A stretch of 64,000 bases of DNA from CAZHHH01 sp052400685 (GCA_052400685.1 JBQTGJ010000002.1); one strand, 5' to 3'. Positions 1 through 9,708 are shown, counted from the first letter of the stretch. The notes: generated from the sequence alone by a model not told the origin. Numbers and translations: made by a program.

Positions 1-3000
1 CATTGGGATTGGTGCATTTCAAATCAAAAATTAGTTGGGCCAAATCCTCAATGGAATAAATATCATGATGCGGCGGTGGGGAAATCAATGTGATACCAGG
101 TGTGGAGCTACGCAATTTGGCTATCACCTTATCCACCTTATAACCGGGCAACTGTCCACCCTCACCGGGTTTTGCCCCCTGTGCCATTTTTATCTGAATT
201 TCATCCGCATTAACCAAATAATTGTTGGTAACCCCAAAACGACCGCTGGCAACCTGTTTAATGGCGCTTCGCGCTTTTGATTTAAACCGGGCCGCATCTT
301 CACCACCTTCACCCGTATTACTACGACCACCAATTTTATTCATTGCCATAGCCAACGCTTCGTGCGCCTCTTTGGAAATAGAACCATAAGACATTGCTCC
401 GGTCACAAATCGCTTCATAATAGCTTCTACCGGCTCAACCTCATTAATATCGATGGATTTTGTGGTTTTTAGCCTTAAAAATCCACGCAAAAACAAAGGC
501 GTTTTATTATCCTTATCGACCTGCTTTGTATATTCTTTAAACTTACTATAATCGCCTTCAGATGTTGACCACTGCAATAATCCTATTGTTTCAGGGTTCC
601 AGCCGTGCTTCTCTCCATACTTACGAAAAGCATATGCGCCAAAGCTGTCAAAGGGACCTTCTTCCTGCATTTCATCATAAGCAGCCTTGTGAAACATAGC
701 TGCCTCACGGGCTATCTCTTCAAACCCAATACCACCGATTCGCGATGGCGTTCCGGTAAAATATTTATTGATCACCTCACTGCCAATACCAACAGCCTCA
801 AAAATCTGAGCGCCATGATAACTCCGCAGTGTAGAAATCCCCATTTTCGACAACACCTTCATCAAACCCTTATTCACCGATTTGATATAATTTTCACGAG
901 CCTCATCGTAATCAAGCTTAATCTTCCCTTGTTTCACCATCTCATCAATAGTAGCAAAACAAACATAGGGGTTAACCACACTGGCGCCATAACCAATGAG
1001 CAAAGCAAAGTGCATAACTTCGCGGGCCTCTCCGGTCTCAACAATTAATCCTATCTGCATCCGTTTGCGCGTCTTCACCAAGTGGTGATGGACAGCCGAA
1101 GTAGCCAGTAAGGATGGGATCGGCGCTTCATCAGAAGAAATATTTTTATCACTCAGAATAACATAATTATTACCATCATCGACGGCCTTTTCGGCTGCCA
1201 GACAAATATCTTCCAAGGCTGCTTTTAATCCTTCACCACCTTCAGCCACTTTAAAAACCATGGGAATGGTAAGGTGCGTAAACTCTTCGCGACGATAATC
1301 CTTTATCTTTCCTAAATCGGTATTTGTCACCACTGGTGAGGCAAACTTAATGGAGCGACACTGAGCTGGCGTTTCCGTTAACATATTCTTAGAAACCGAA
1401 CCAATGTAACTGGTCAAAGCCATCACCAACCCCTCACGAATGGGATCGATAGGCGGATTCGTAACCTGAGCAAACAACTGACGGAAATAGGAAAACAGGC
1501 GTTGCGGCTTTGAAGACAATGCAGCCATAGCCGTATCATTCCCCATCGACCCAATAGGCTCATTGCCCGTTGTAGCCATTGGGAAAATAATTAACTCAAG
1601 ATCTTCCTTGTTATAACCAAACGCTTTAAGATAGGTATTAAACTTATCGCCCAGCGATGATGAAGCCCGCTGTTTCACCTCAATCTCTTTGAGACTGATC
1701 CGATTTTCATTGAGCCAGTTTTCATACGGATGGCGACGAGCCAAACGTGATTTCGTCTCTTCATCGGGTATAATAATACCCAATTCGGTATCAACCAAAA
1801 GCAACTTACCGGGACGCAGACGCCCCTTTTGAACGATCTCCTCGGCCGGGAATGTTTGCACTCCCACTTCGGACCCCATTACGATCATATCGTTTTTGGT
1901 GATTACATACCGGGACGGACGTAGTCCGTTACGGTCGAGTGTACCCCCAATATAACGACCATCAGAAAAAACAATTGAAGCCGGTCCATCCCAGGGCTCC
2001 ATAATAGTACTATGATACTCGTAATAAGCTTTCAAACTGGGAGGAATAGGATTCTTATCATTCCACGACTCCGGAATTAGCATGGTAAGCGCCTGTGGCA
2101 ACTCACGTCCTGTCATAAACAAAAACTCCAATACATTATCAAGCGAAGCAGAATCACTCTTATTGGGTTCAATCACCGGGAACAATTTCTTAAGATCCTC
2201 ACCGTAAAGATCAGACTCTAACAACCCCTCGCGTGCCTGCATCCACAAACGATTTCCTTTAATGGTATTAATTTCACCATTATGAGCCATCATACGGAAT
2301 GGCTGTGCCAAATCCCAGGTGGGAAAAGTATTGGTACTAAACCGTGAATGCACCAAAGCTATTGCACTTGTAACTCCAGGCTGCTGAAGATCAAGGTAGT
2401 ATTCGCCCAGCTGAACAGGCGTAAGCATTCCTTTATATATAAAAACCTTACTACTGAGACTTACAATATAAAAATGTTCTTTTTGACTTAACGAAGACTG
2501 GCGAATAGCATTTTCTGTCACCTTACGGGCGATATACAATTTTCGTTCGAGAACATCCTGCTCGTACTGCCCCTGCACAAATATCTGACGAATCACCGGC
2601 TCATTGCTGCGCGCTATATCACCAATTACTTTACTATCAACAGGAACGTCGCGGTAACCAATCAATTCCAACCCTTCGGCTGCCAGTTGACTATTAAGTT
2701 CTTCCACGCAGGCCATGCTTTCCTTTTCGTTTCGTGGTAAAAACACAAGACCCGAGCCATATTTACCTGGAGCCGGCAAATTAAAACCAAACGATTTAAA
2801 AAAATCATGAGGAAGTTGCATCAAAATACCAGCACCATCGCCCGATTTATTATCGGAACCTTCAGCGCCGCGATGCGTCATATTTACAAGAACTTCGAGT
2901 CCCCGTCGAACAATTTCATTGGACTTAACCCCCTTAATATTGGCCACAAACCCGATACCGCAATTCTCATGCTCATTGGCCGGGTCATACAACCCCTGCA

Positions 3001-3022
3001 CTTTAGGAAAACGTTGTCGCAT
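1..3022 (-). CDS. gltB: Glutamate synthase large subunit (partial, C-terminus outside window)
   Basis: Makes glutamate from 2-oxoglutarate and glutamine-derived ammonia (GOGAT step of ammonium assimilation). About 1007 codons are visible; the family is about 1500 residues, so the C-terminal third lies beyond base 1. The start gives MRQRFPKVQGLYDP, followed by ENCGIGF, in which Cys21 fits the N-terminal nucleophile of the class-II glutaminase domain after a short propeptide. Further on come the typical glutaminase blocks (RFSTNTFPTW, MAHNGEINT, WDGPA), the central domain, and the beginning of the FMN/synthase domain (GAMSYGSIS, TGEGGED, AQGAKPGEGGQLPG, SPPPHHDIYSIEDLAQL). No frameshift is seen. 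It is divergent from asnB, another glutamine-dependent amidotransferase, so the two may share nitrogen regulation (inference). Confidence 0.96.
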   Translation of the reverse strand, partial: MRQRFPKVQGLYDPANEHENCGIGFVANIKGVKSNEIVRRGLEVLVNMTHRGAEGSDNKSGDGAGILMQLPHDFFKSFGFNLPAPGKYGSGLVFLPRNEKESMACVEELNSQLAAEGLELIGYRDVPVDSKVIGDIARSNEPVIRQIFVQGQYEQDVLERKLYIARKVTENAIRQSSLSQKEHFYIVSLSSKVFIYKGMLTPVQLGEYYLDLQQPGVTSAIALVHSRFSTNTFPTWDLAQPFRMMAHNGEINTIKGNRLWMQAREGLLESDLYGEDLKKLFPVIEPNKSDSASLDNVLEFLFMTGRELPQALTMLIPESWNDKNPIPPSLKAYYEYHSTIMEPWDGPASIVFSDGRYIGGTLDRNGLRPSRYVITKNDMIVMGSEVGVQTFPAEEIVQKGRLRPGKLLLVDTELGIIIPDEETKSRLARRHPYENWLNENRISLKEIEVKQRASSSLGDKFNTYLKAFGYNKEDLELIIFPMATTGNEPIGSMGNDTAMAALSSKPQRLFSYFRQLFAQVTNPPIDPIREGLVMALTSYIGSVSKNMLTETPAQCRSIKFASPVVTNTDLGKIKDYRREEFTHLTIPMVFKVAEGGEGLKAALEDICLAAEKAVDDGNNYVILSDKNISSDEAPIPSLLATSAVHHHLVKTRKRMQIGLIVETGEAREVMHFALLIGYGASVVNPYVCFATIDEMVKQGKIKLDYDEARENYIKSVNKGLMKVLSKMGISTLRSYHGAQIFEAVGIGSEVINKYFTGTPSRIGGIGFEEIAREAAMFHKAAYDEMQEEGPFDSFGAYAFRKYGEKHGWNPETIGLLQWSTSEGDYSKFKEYTKQVDKDNKTPLFLRGFLRLKTTKSIDINEVEPVEAIMKRFVTGAMSYGSISKEAHEALAMAMNKIGGRSNTGEGGEDAARFKSKARSAIKQVASGRFGVTNNYLVNADEIQIKMAQGAKPGEGGQLPGYKVDKVIAKLRSSTPGITLISPPPHHDIYSIEDLAQLIFDLKCTNPN

Positions 3023-3444
3023 ATTCAATCCTGGTTTTATATATCACTAACTTATATTTTCATTCCAAACACCCACCTCTTTGAAACATGACAAATATCA
3101 CAAATAATGGCAGATATTAAAACATCACAAAATTATATGATTTAATTACAAAATAAAAGTAGAAACGACACTTTTGTAATATAAAATAAAAAATTAAAGT
3201 TTAAATATTACAAAAAGACTCAAATCACTTTTTCGCTAACAAATCGCAAAACATTAATAAACAAGACCTAAGTTACAAAAAATAAAAACCATAGAATTAA
3301 ACAAAGCACCAAAAACTAAAAAATGATATAATATACCACAAATATGTTTTATTTTATAAATATTCTTGGTGGTTTAATTTCAATTCGATATTTTTGTACC
3401 TGAATTTTATTCGATTCAACATTTGACATCTAAAAATAAGAACC
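3023..3444. other. AT-rich divergent intergenic region gltB/asnB
   Basis: A 420-bp, very AT-rich gap between divergent genes that must hold both promoters. A Bacteroidota-type promoter for asnB is visible near its right end. No comparable promoter with good spacing was found for gltB, and no riboswitch-like structure or ORF is supportable. Confidence 0.6.
3366..3396 (+). promoter_or_regulatory. Candidate Bacteroidota promoter for asnB
   Basis: A TTG (3366-3368) and a TATTTTTG box (3389-3396, matching TAnnTTTG) are 20 bp apart, the spacing expected for the primary sigma factor of Bacteroidota. Predicted transcription start is about 40 bp before the asnB ATG. Seen in the sequence; activity inferred. 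Confidence 0.5.
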
Positions 3445-5031
3445 ATGTGTGGATTTGCAGTTTATACAGGCAGCGATAAAAAGCTCAAGCTTGACATAGC
3501 GTACGATTTTGAAAAAATTCAATACAGAGGGCCTGACAACAGCATCATAAAAGATTTTGGTCAGGAAGGTTGGATGGGCTTTCACCGGTTGAAAATCATG
3601 GACTTGTCGGACGACGGCAACCAGCCGTTTAATTATAAAAACATCCACCTGGTTTGTAATGGTGAAGTTTACAACTTCCGCGATCTACGCAAACATTATG
3701 AAAATCGTTTTGACTTTAAATCAGAAAGCGATTGCGAAGTTTTAGTTCCATTATTTCTGGAAAAGGGAATTGTAGGAATGGCACAAACACTGGATGCCGA
3801 ATTTGTGTGCGTAATTTACGACGACACCCAGAAAAAATATTTTGCCGCCCGCGATCCAATTGGCATCAGGCCATTATTTTATGGCTATACAGCATACGGC
3901 GAAATTTGTTTTGCCAGTGAGATGAAAAGTCTTCATCCCATTTGTAAGGAAGTATTTCCCTTCCCGCCCGGCTATTGTTACGATGGCGAAAAGATGGTGC
4001 AATACACCGATATTGCAAAAGTAGAAGCCTTTCATAACGACGACCAGGAGGCCATTTTTAAAAACATCAACAACCTGTTTACCAAAGCTGTAGAAAAAAG
4101 GATGGACGCGGACGCGCCTGTGGGTTTTTTATGCAGTGGCGGCCTTGATTCCAGTTTGGTTTGCGCCATTGCAGCCCGTCTGACTGACAAGCCCATTAAA
4201 ACATTTGCGGTTGGTATTGAAGACGGTCCCATTGACACCAAATACGCCCGCATAGTAGCAGATTATCTCAAGACCGATCACACAGAAGTGCTATTTACCC
4301 GGCAACAAATTTTCGATTCACTGAGTACACTTATCTATAAAACCGAAACATGGGATATTACAACCATCCGTGCTTCGATGGGGATGTACCTGCTGTGCGA
4401 ATATATTGCCAAAAACACCGATGTCAAAGTTCTCTTAACCGGCGAAATCAGCGACGAAATTTTCGGTTACAAATACACCGATTTTGCTCCGGGCCCTGAC
4501 GCATTTCAAAAGGAAGCAGAAAAACGCCTTCGTGAACTTTATATGTATGATGTATTACGGGCCGACCGTTGTATTTCGGCCCACGGACTGGAAGCCCGGG
4601 TACCCTTTGGCGATCTCAAATTTGTAAAATATGTCATGGCTATTCAGCCGGATAAAAAAATGAACTATACCGGCGTAGGTAAATACCTTTTACGCAAAGC
4701 ATTCGAAAACGACTACCTGCCGCATGATATTCTGTATCGTGAAAAAGCAGCCTTTTCAGATGCAGTGGGACATAGCGTCGTCGATTACTTAAAAGCATAC
4801 GCTGAAGATCTATATACAGATGAAGAATTGCAGGCTGCAAAAACAAAATATCCCTACGCAACCCCATTCTCAAAAGAATCGTTGATGTACCGTGATATTT
4901 TTGAGCAACACTTTCCCGGCAGAGCAGCCGTTATAAAAGATTTTTGGATGCCAAACAAAGAGTGGGAAAACTGCAACGTAGACGATCCATCGGCCAGAGT
5001 TCTCCCAAACTATGGGAAAAGTGGTGAATAA
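3445..5031 (+). CDS. asnB: Asparagine synthase (glutamine-hydrolysing)
   Basis: Converts aspartate, glutamine and ATP to asparagine. 528 aa, close to the 550 aa of bacterial AsnB. The protein begins MCGF, so Cys2 is available as the class-II glutaminase nucleophile. The N-terminal half carries YRGPDN, CNGEVYN and a REDPIG-like ARDPIGIRPLFYG block; the C-terminal synthetase domain has the PP-loop CSGGLDSSL near residue 230 and the LLTGEISDEIFGY and GLEARVPF blocks used for aspartate/ATP binding. It starts from a promoter-like element and ends before a strong hairpin at 5129-5176, so it is probably monocistronic. Nothing looks broken. Confidence 0.95.
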   Translation: MCGFAVYTGSDKKLKLDIAYDFEKIQYRGPDNSIIKDFGQEGWMGFHRLKIMDLSDDGNQPFNYKNIHLVCNGEVYNFRDLRKHYENRFDFKSESDCEVLVPLFLEKGIVGMAQTLDAEFVCVIYDDTQKKYFAARDPIGIRPLFYGYTAYGEICFASEMKSLHPICKEVFPFPPGYCYDGEKMVQYTDIAKVEAFHNDDQEAIFKNINNLFTKAVEKRMDADAPVGFLCSGGLDSSLVCAIAARLTDKPIKTFAVGIEDGPIDTKYARIVADYLKTDHTEVLFTRQQIFDSLSTLIYKTETWDITTIRASMGMYLLCEYIAKNTDVKVLLTGEISDEIFGYKYTDFAPGPDAFQKEAEKRLRELYMYDVLRADRCISAHGLEARVPFGDLKFVKYVMAIQPDKKMNYTGVGKYLLRKAFENDYLPHDILYREKAAFSDAVGHSVVDYLKAYAEDLYTDEELQAAKTKYPYATPFSKESLMYRDIFEQHFPGRAAVIKDFWMPNKEWENCNVDDPSARVLPNYGKSGE

Positions 5032-5128
5032 ACAAATATTGAAAGACGGCATTAAGCAAGATGCTTGTTAATGGCCCTTTCAAATACAGTATTTAACCGA
5101 CCTAAACTGCTCCGTTCCTAAACCGGAG

Positions 5129-5176
5129 AAAACCCGAAGTGTCACTCTTTACCTGGTGGTGATGCTTCGGGTTTAG
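5129..5176 (+). terminator. Terminator hairpin after asnB
   Basis: Arms AAACCCGAAG and CTTCGGGTTT form a perfect 10-bp stem extended by GTCAC/GTGA, about 100 bp after the asnB stop. The trailing T-run is modest (TTTAGCTTT). The tandem repeat array begins 20 bp later. Confidence 0.6.
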
Positions 5177-5196
5177 CTTTAAACAGTACTTGCAAG

Positions 5197-5893
5197 AAAA
5201 GTCCAACTTCTGCGTTACGCTTGTCTTCAAAATGATCATTTACCAAAGTAAACTCACATTTTTCAGACTACGCAAGCCTTGAATTTGAACTTTTCTTATC
5301 AAGCACCTGAGTTTTGTTGATTAAACTTATAAATAACGCTTCGAGGCAAAGTCCAACTTCTGCGTTACCCTTGTCTTCAAAATGATCATTTACCAAAGTA
5401 AACTCACATTTTTCAGACTACGCAAGCCTTGAATTTGAACTTTTCTTATCAAGCACCTGAGTTTTGTTGATTAAACTTATAAATAACGCTTCGAGGCAAA
5501 GTCCAGCTTCTGCGTTACCCTTGTCTTCAAAATGATCATTTACCAAAGTAAACTCACATTTTTCAGACTGCGCAAGCCTTGAATTTGAACCTTTCTTATC
5601 AAGCACCTGAGTTTTGTTGATTAAACTTATAAATAACGCTTCGAGGCAAAGTCCAACTTCTGCGTTACGCTTGTCTTCAAAATAATCATTTACCAAAGTA
5701 AAGTCACATTTTTCAGACTACGCAAGCCTTGAATTTGAACTTTTCTTATCAAGCACCTGAGTTTTGTTGATTAAACTTATAAATAACGCTTCGAGGCAAA
5801 GTCCAACTTCTGCGTTACGCTTGTCTTCAAAATAATCATTTACCAAAGTAAAGTCACATTTTTCAGACTGCGTAAGCCTTGAATTTGAACTTT
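5197..5893. repeat. Tandem array, five copies with exact 150-bp period
   Basis: The word GTCCAACTTCTGCGTTAC (third copy has GTCCAGCTTC) recurs at 5201, 5351, 5501, 5651 and 5801, exactly 150 bp apart. Each unit has a ~100-bp core, starting AAAGTCC and ending GAATTTGAAC, and a ~50-bp linker (CTTATCAAGCACCTGAGT to ATAACGCTTCGAGG). The fifth core has no linker after it and runs into unique sequence (TTTCCGGATT). Copies differ at only a few bases. Core ends are imperfect inverted repeats (AAAAGTCCAACTTC against AAAAGTTCAAATTC) and the core contains the palindrome AAATGATCATTT. Linkers are identical, so this is not a CRISPR array. Because 150 is divisible by 3 it leaves a 92-codon open frame on the minus strand, but a TAG/CAG difference interrupts that frame in copies 1, 2 and 4. 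The core recurs elsewhere in the window. Confidence 0.95.
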
Positions 5894-5946
5894 CCGGATT
5901 TACCGCTCTACTTTAAAGACAGGCACTAAATAATAAAACCGAATGG

Positions 5947-7305
5947 CTATTTCAGGTAACCGTAAAACCTCACAATCGTTTCAATTCCTTTAAAAAACTG
6001 ATCCAATGGAAAATTTTCATTGGGACTGTGAATGGCATCCGACTCCAACCCAAAACCCATTAACAACGATTTTAAACCAAGCACCTCCTCAAACACCGAT
6101 ATAATTGGGATAGACCCACCACTACGAACGGGGACCGGCATTGTTCCAAACACTTCTTCATAGGCTTTTTCAGCTGCCTGATATGCCGGCATGTCAATGG
6201 GACAAACGTAACCCTGTCCGCCATGCAATGGTGTCACATTTACTTTCACCGACTTTGGTGCGATTGCTTCAAAGTACGTTTTAAACAACCGGGCAATTTT
6301 CTCATGGTTCTGATTTGGCACCAAACGAGTTGATATTTTAGCAAAAGCTTTAGATGGTAAAACCGTCTTGGCTCCCTCTCCGGTGTAACCACCCCAAATA
6401 CCGCATACATCGAACGACGGACGAATACCTGTTCGCTCATTGGTAGAATAGCCTGTCTCGCCACACAATTCGTCAACGCCGATAGATGCCTTGTAGGCTG
6501 CTTCATCATATGGTGCCTGAGCCATCAAAGCACGCTCTTCGTCAGACACATCGATCACATCATCATAAAAACCGGGAATCGTAATATGTCCGTTATCATC
6601 GGTGGTTTTAGCAATCATAGCAGCCAATACGTTAATTGGATTAGCCACAGCGCCCCCATACAAACCCGAATGCAAATCACGGCTGGGACCAGTCACTTCC
6701 ACCTCCCAGTAAGCAATACCCCTAAGTCCGGTGGTAATAGAAGGAATGGCCGGACCGATAATTGAGGTGTCGGAAACCAGGATAAAATCAGCCTTCAGCA
6801 ATTCCTTATTGGCTTCGCAAAAAGCCGGTAAACTAGCCGATCCAACTTCCTCTTCCCCCTCTATTAAAAATTTCACATTAACCTTCAACAAATCGTGTTT
6901 CACCAGGTACTCAAACGCTTTGGCGTGCATAAATGACTGACCTTTATCGTCATCGGCACCACGTGCATAAATCCGACCATCACGAATCTCGGGTTCAAAA
7001 GGTTCAGAATGCCACAAATCCAAAGGTTCAACAGGCATTACGTCGGCATGTCCATAAACCAAAACAGTTGGTAATAAGGGGTCGATTATCTTTTCGGCAA
7101 ATACCACAGGATTGCCTTTAGTGGGCATAACCTCAGCCTTATCGGCGCCAGCCGACAACAAAATCTGCTTCCAGTAGTGCGCCACCCGACCCATGTCGTC
7201 TTTGTGCGATAATTGAGAGCTGACTGACGGAATGCGGATTAAGCCAAACAGCTCCTGCAGAAACCGATCTTTATTATCAGCTATATATTGCTGTAATTGA
7301 TCCAT
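5947..7305 (-). CDS. M20-family dipeptidase/carboxypeptidase-like metallopeptidase
   Basis: A cytoplasmic di-zinc peptidase of the M20 (ArgE/DapE/CNDP) family, probably a dipeptidase. Starting at the internal Met (MDQLQQYIADNKDRF) gives 452 aa, the usual length; the longer reading from 7368 adds a 21-residue unconserved tail. Visible motifs are VLVYGHADVMPVEP (first metal His/Asp), ARGADDDKGQ (bridging Asp), IEGEEEVGS (catalytic and metal Glu), VSDTSI, and the dimerisation-domain block SRDLHSGLYGGAVANP. The C-terminal RSGGSIPI and ESDAIHSPNE carry remaining ligands. It stands alone between the tandem repeat array and the yebC terminator. Exact dipeptide specificity cannot be read from sequence. 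Confidence 0.88.
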   Translation of the reverse strand: MDQLQQYIADNKDRFLQELFGLIRIPSVSSQLSHKDDMGRVAHYWKQILLSAGADKAEVMPTKGNPVVFAEKIIDPLLPTVLVYGHADVMPVEPLDLWHSEPFEPEIRDGRIYARGADDDKGQSFMHAKAFEYLVKHDLLKVNVKFLIEGEEEVGSASLPAFCEANKELLKADFILVSDTSIIGPAIPSITTGLRGIAYWEVEVTGPSRDLHSGLYGGAVANPINVLAAMIAKTTDDNGHITIPGFYDDVIDVSDEERALMAQAPYDEAAYKASIGVDELCGETGYSTNERTGIRPSFDVCGIWGGYTGEGAKTVLPSKAFAKISTRLVPNQNHEKIARLFKTYFEAIAPKSVKVNVTPLHGGQGYVCPIDMPAYQAAEKAYEEVFGTMPVPVRSGGSIPIISVFEEVLGLKSLLMGFGLESDAIHSPNENFPLDQFFKGIETIVRFYGYLK

Positions 7306-7679
7306 ATTATTAAGATTTATATTGTTATACTGAAATCGATAAAATTCAAATCCGGCCTTCACTTCCATGAAAAACCAGATAATATATGAGACGCAAAAAA
7401 GTAAGATTAAATGTAGTCTTCTTCACAATGAAAACCAATGATAATATTCATCTCCTAAAAATCTGTTTAAAGAAAACATGACCATTCAATAAAATGTTCA
7501 TCGGGTAATAGAAACGGGATTATTCCATGTTTCAAGCACCGGCTAAAACCCACACCAAGGCATCATTCCAATTTAAGTTTCAGGAAGAAAGCGTCATTAT
7601 TCTGACCAGTTATGGCACACGCAAAAAAAATGCCTTCCTGAAAGGAAAGCATTTTTTGTAAAACCCGTAAAACAGACGT
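7306..7679. other. Intergenic gap M20 peptidase / yebC
   Basis: 374 bp. The right end holds the yebC terminator at 7622-7658. The rest must hold the promoter of the M20 peptidase, but no well-spaced promoter was recognised, and no ORF or repeat is supportable. Confidence 0.5.
7622..7658 (-). terminator. Terminator hairpin downstream of the YebC-family gene
   Basis: AAAAAATGC(C)TTCCT-GAA-AGGAA(A)GCATTTTTT forms a stem-loop with A/T runs on both sides, 22 bp beyond the yebC stop on the minus strand. The symmetric tails could make it work in both directions. Confidence 0.75.
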
Positions 7680-8390
7680 TTAAGCCATATTGTGAAAAAC
7701 GTTGGTAACGTCATCGTCCTCTTCAAATTTAGCCAAAAGCTTTTCTATGTCGGCCACTTGTTCCTCGTTAAGTTCTTTTGTGTCGTGTGGAATACGCTCA
7801 AATTCGGCATTCTCAATTTCGAAATCGTTCTCTTCCAGATACTTTTGAATAGGACCAAAGGCTTCGAACTCACCATAGATCATTATCATGTCATCTTCAA
7901 TGAACACTTCCTGAACGCCAAAATCAATCAGCTCAAGCTCTAACTCTTCGGGGTCTACCCCTTCTTTAGCTTTCACTTTAAAGCTGCATTTATGCTCGAA
8001 CATATAATCAACACTACCTGAAGTTCCAAGCGAACCATTATTTTTATTGAAATAGCTGCGAACATTGGCAACCGTTCGCGTAGGATTGTCGGTAGCCGTT
8101 TCAACTAAAATGGCAATACCATAAGGACCGTATCCTTCATAAACCACTTCTTTATAATCGGCCTGATCTTTATTGGTTGCTTTTTTTATGGCCCGCTCCA
8201 CATTTTCCTTGGGCATATTGGCCGCCTTTGCATTCTGAATTAAAACACGCAAGCGAGGATTACCGACTGGTTCAGGCCCTCCGCTCTTAACAGCTATCGC
8301 AATTTCACGGCCTATTTTGGTGAATGTTTTGGCCATATTACCCCACCGTTTCAATTTTCTTGCTTTTCGGTATTCAAACGCGCGTCCCAT
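7680..8390 (-). CDS. YebC/PmpR-family protein (transcription or translation factor)
   Basis: 236 aa, the normal length. The N-terminus MGRAFEYRKARKLKRWGNMAKTF is the Bacteroidota version of the YebC start (other phyla have MAGHSKW). Typical three-domain features follow: KIGREIAIAVKSGGPEPVGNPRL, AKAANMPKENVERAIKKA, and the highly conserved VYEGYGPYGIAI and TDNPTRTVANVR. The family was described as DNA-binding regulators; a YebC2-type role in translation of proline-rich stretches has been shown for some members, so the precise function here is open. It is probably monocistronic, with its own terminator. Confidence 0.93.
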   Translation of the reverse strand: MGRAFEYRKARKLKRWGNMAKTFTKIGREIAIAVKSGGPEPVGNPRLRVLIQNAKAANMPKENVERAIKKATNKDQADYKEVVYEGYGPYGIAILVETATDNPTRTVANVRSYFNKNNGSLGTSGSVDYMFEHKCSFKVKAKEGVDPEELELELIDFGVQEVFIEDDMIMIYGEFEAFGPIQKYLEENDFEIENAEFERIPHDTKELNEEQVADIEKLLAKFEEDDDVTNVFHNMA

Positions 8391-8565
8391 GTATTTAATT
8401 TAAAATAAAATGATACAATCAGATAGCAAAATATTAAAACTTCTGCATTCGAAGCTTTAATATCTCTAAGCAATTATTCAATTACATTTTTCAAAGTCTG
8501 CAAATTTAATGTAGATTTTATTTTATACAGAAAATTTGCAGAAAAATATTTTATACCCCCGATGT

Positions 8566-9150
8566 TTACTTCTGAGAATCGGGATTTTTCAACAATTTAT
8601 CGGCTTCCTCCATCTCATCATAAAATGCCTGTCCATATTTTCGTATCAAGGCATCTTTTAAAAACCGAAATACAGGCATTCCGACCTGCGCCCCCAACGC
8701 ACGTGCGGCACCACAGATTGGCCATTGGTGATAATTAAGGGCTTCAAAATCGACGTATCGGGTTACCCGTATAGGATACAGATGACAGCTTATAGGTTTT
8801 TTAAAATCAATAAGCCCCTCATTATAAGCCTCCTCAATAACACACTTACACACGCCATCGTCTGTAAAAGTGGTGTAGACACACTCGCGGCCATTAATGA
8901 TGGGAGTTACCTTATCACCGTCCGAATCGATTTCCCACACCCCCTTTTCATCGATAACCTGAAGGGCTTGACTGGAAAGTCGATCCTTTATTACCGGGAA
9001 AACAGATTCCAAAATTTCAGTTTCATTGTCTTCGAGCGGGGCCCCGGAATCACCTTCAACGCAGCAAGCTCCTTTACATTTGGGCACATCGCATATAAAA
9101 TGGCGTTCAAAAATGTCTAGGCTAATAAGTTTGTCGTCTATTTGAACCAT
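8566..9150 (-). CDS. DUF3109 family cysteine-rich protein
   Basis: 194 aa, matching the DUF3109 family common in Bacteroidota and related to YkgJ-type putative metal or Fe-S binding proteins. It shows the family cysteine pattern: CDVPKCKGACC near residue 20, GRECVYT, GVCKCVIEEAY, ISCHLYPIR and PICGAA. These clustered Cys residues suggest a metal centre; biochemical function is unknown. The 175-bp gap to yebC has no evident shared operon signal. Upstream is the repeat-rich gene-free kilobase. Confidence 0.85.
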   Translation of the reverse strand: MVQIDDKLISLDIFERHFICDVPKCKGACCVEGDSGAPLEDNETEILESVFPVIKDRLSSQALQVIDEKGVWEIDSDGDKVTPIINGRECVYTTFTDDGVCKCVIEEAYNEGLIDFKKPISCHLYPIRVTRYVDFEALNYHQWPICGAARALGAQVGMPVFRFLKDALIRKYGQAFYDEMEEADKLLKNPDSQK

Positions 9151-9165
9151 AAAAAATTAAATAAA

Positions 9166-9262
9166 TTTCATATGTTTATAATTTGTTTTTCAGTTGCCAT
9201 ATGGAACTCGCCAGGATAATCATCCACCTGTGTGAGAAATTACCCTCATGCTCGTTTCATAT
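9166..9262. repeat. ~95-bp repeat, copy 1 of 3
   Basis: Starts TTTCATATGTTTATAATTTG, contains CCATATGGAACTCGCC and GGATAATCAT, and ends CTCGTTTCATAT. Copies 2 and 3 lie 150-330 bp to the right. The first copy is the most diverged in its second half. No ORF fits and it resembles no known insertion element. Confidence 0.8.
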
Positions 9263-9408
9263 TATCTGTGCAAAGATAGAAGAATATTAAACCCGATCGT
9301 AATGGGTCATTTATTATAAGGAGACTGGCATCATAAAGTTATCAAAATAAAAAACTAACAATAAAACTATCAGCCCCATTAAAAACTCAGATACAACAAC
9401 ATCTAAAC

Positions 9409-9594
9409 TTTCATATGTTTATAATTTGTCTCTCAGTGGTCATATGGAACTCGCCGGAATAATCATACTTCTGTGTGTGAATCAATTCTCATGGCTCGTT
9501 TCATATGATTATATTTTGTTTTTCAGTTGCCATATGGAACTCGCCCGGATAATCATACTTCTGTGTGAGAAACAATTCCCATGGCTCGTTTCAT
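9409..9594. repeat. ~95-bp repeat, copies 2 and 3 in tandem (90-bp period)
   Basis: Copy 2 (9409-9504) and copy 3 (9499-9594) share the TTTCATAT junction, so the unit is 90 bp with a short direct repeat at each end. Shared words are CATATGGAACTCGCC, AATCATACTTCTGTGTG and ATGGCTCGTTTCATA. The CATATG palindrome occurs twice per unit. Confidence 0.85.
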
Positions 9595-9708
9595 AACAGC
9601 TAGCTGCTCCACACACATTGATGGGTTCAACGTCTGTTCATTTTGTTTATGATGTCATAGAAATTGATTTTTTTGAGTCATTCGTAAATACAAATTAGTT
9701 TTTCGTTG

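Noticed and set aside
605..1048. 147-codon plus-strand ORF
   Set aside because: It lies antisense within gltB, which has clear family motifs throughout.
5418..5696. 92-codon protein on the minus strand inside the tandem array
   Set aside because: It is open only because the 150-bp period is divisible by three and a single TAG/CAG difference removes a stop in some copies; no start context or homologue.
5197..5893. CRISPR array
   Set aside because: The ~100-bp repeated units are too long, the linkers between them are identical instead of unique, and no cas gene is near.
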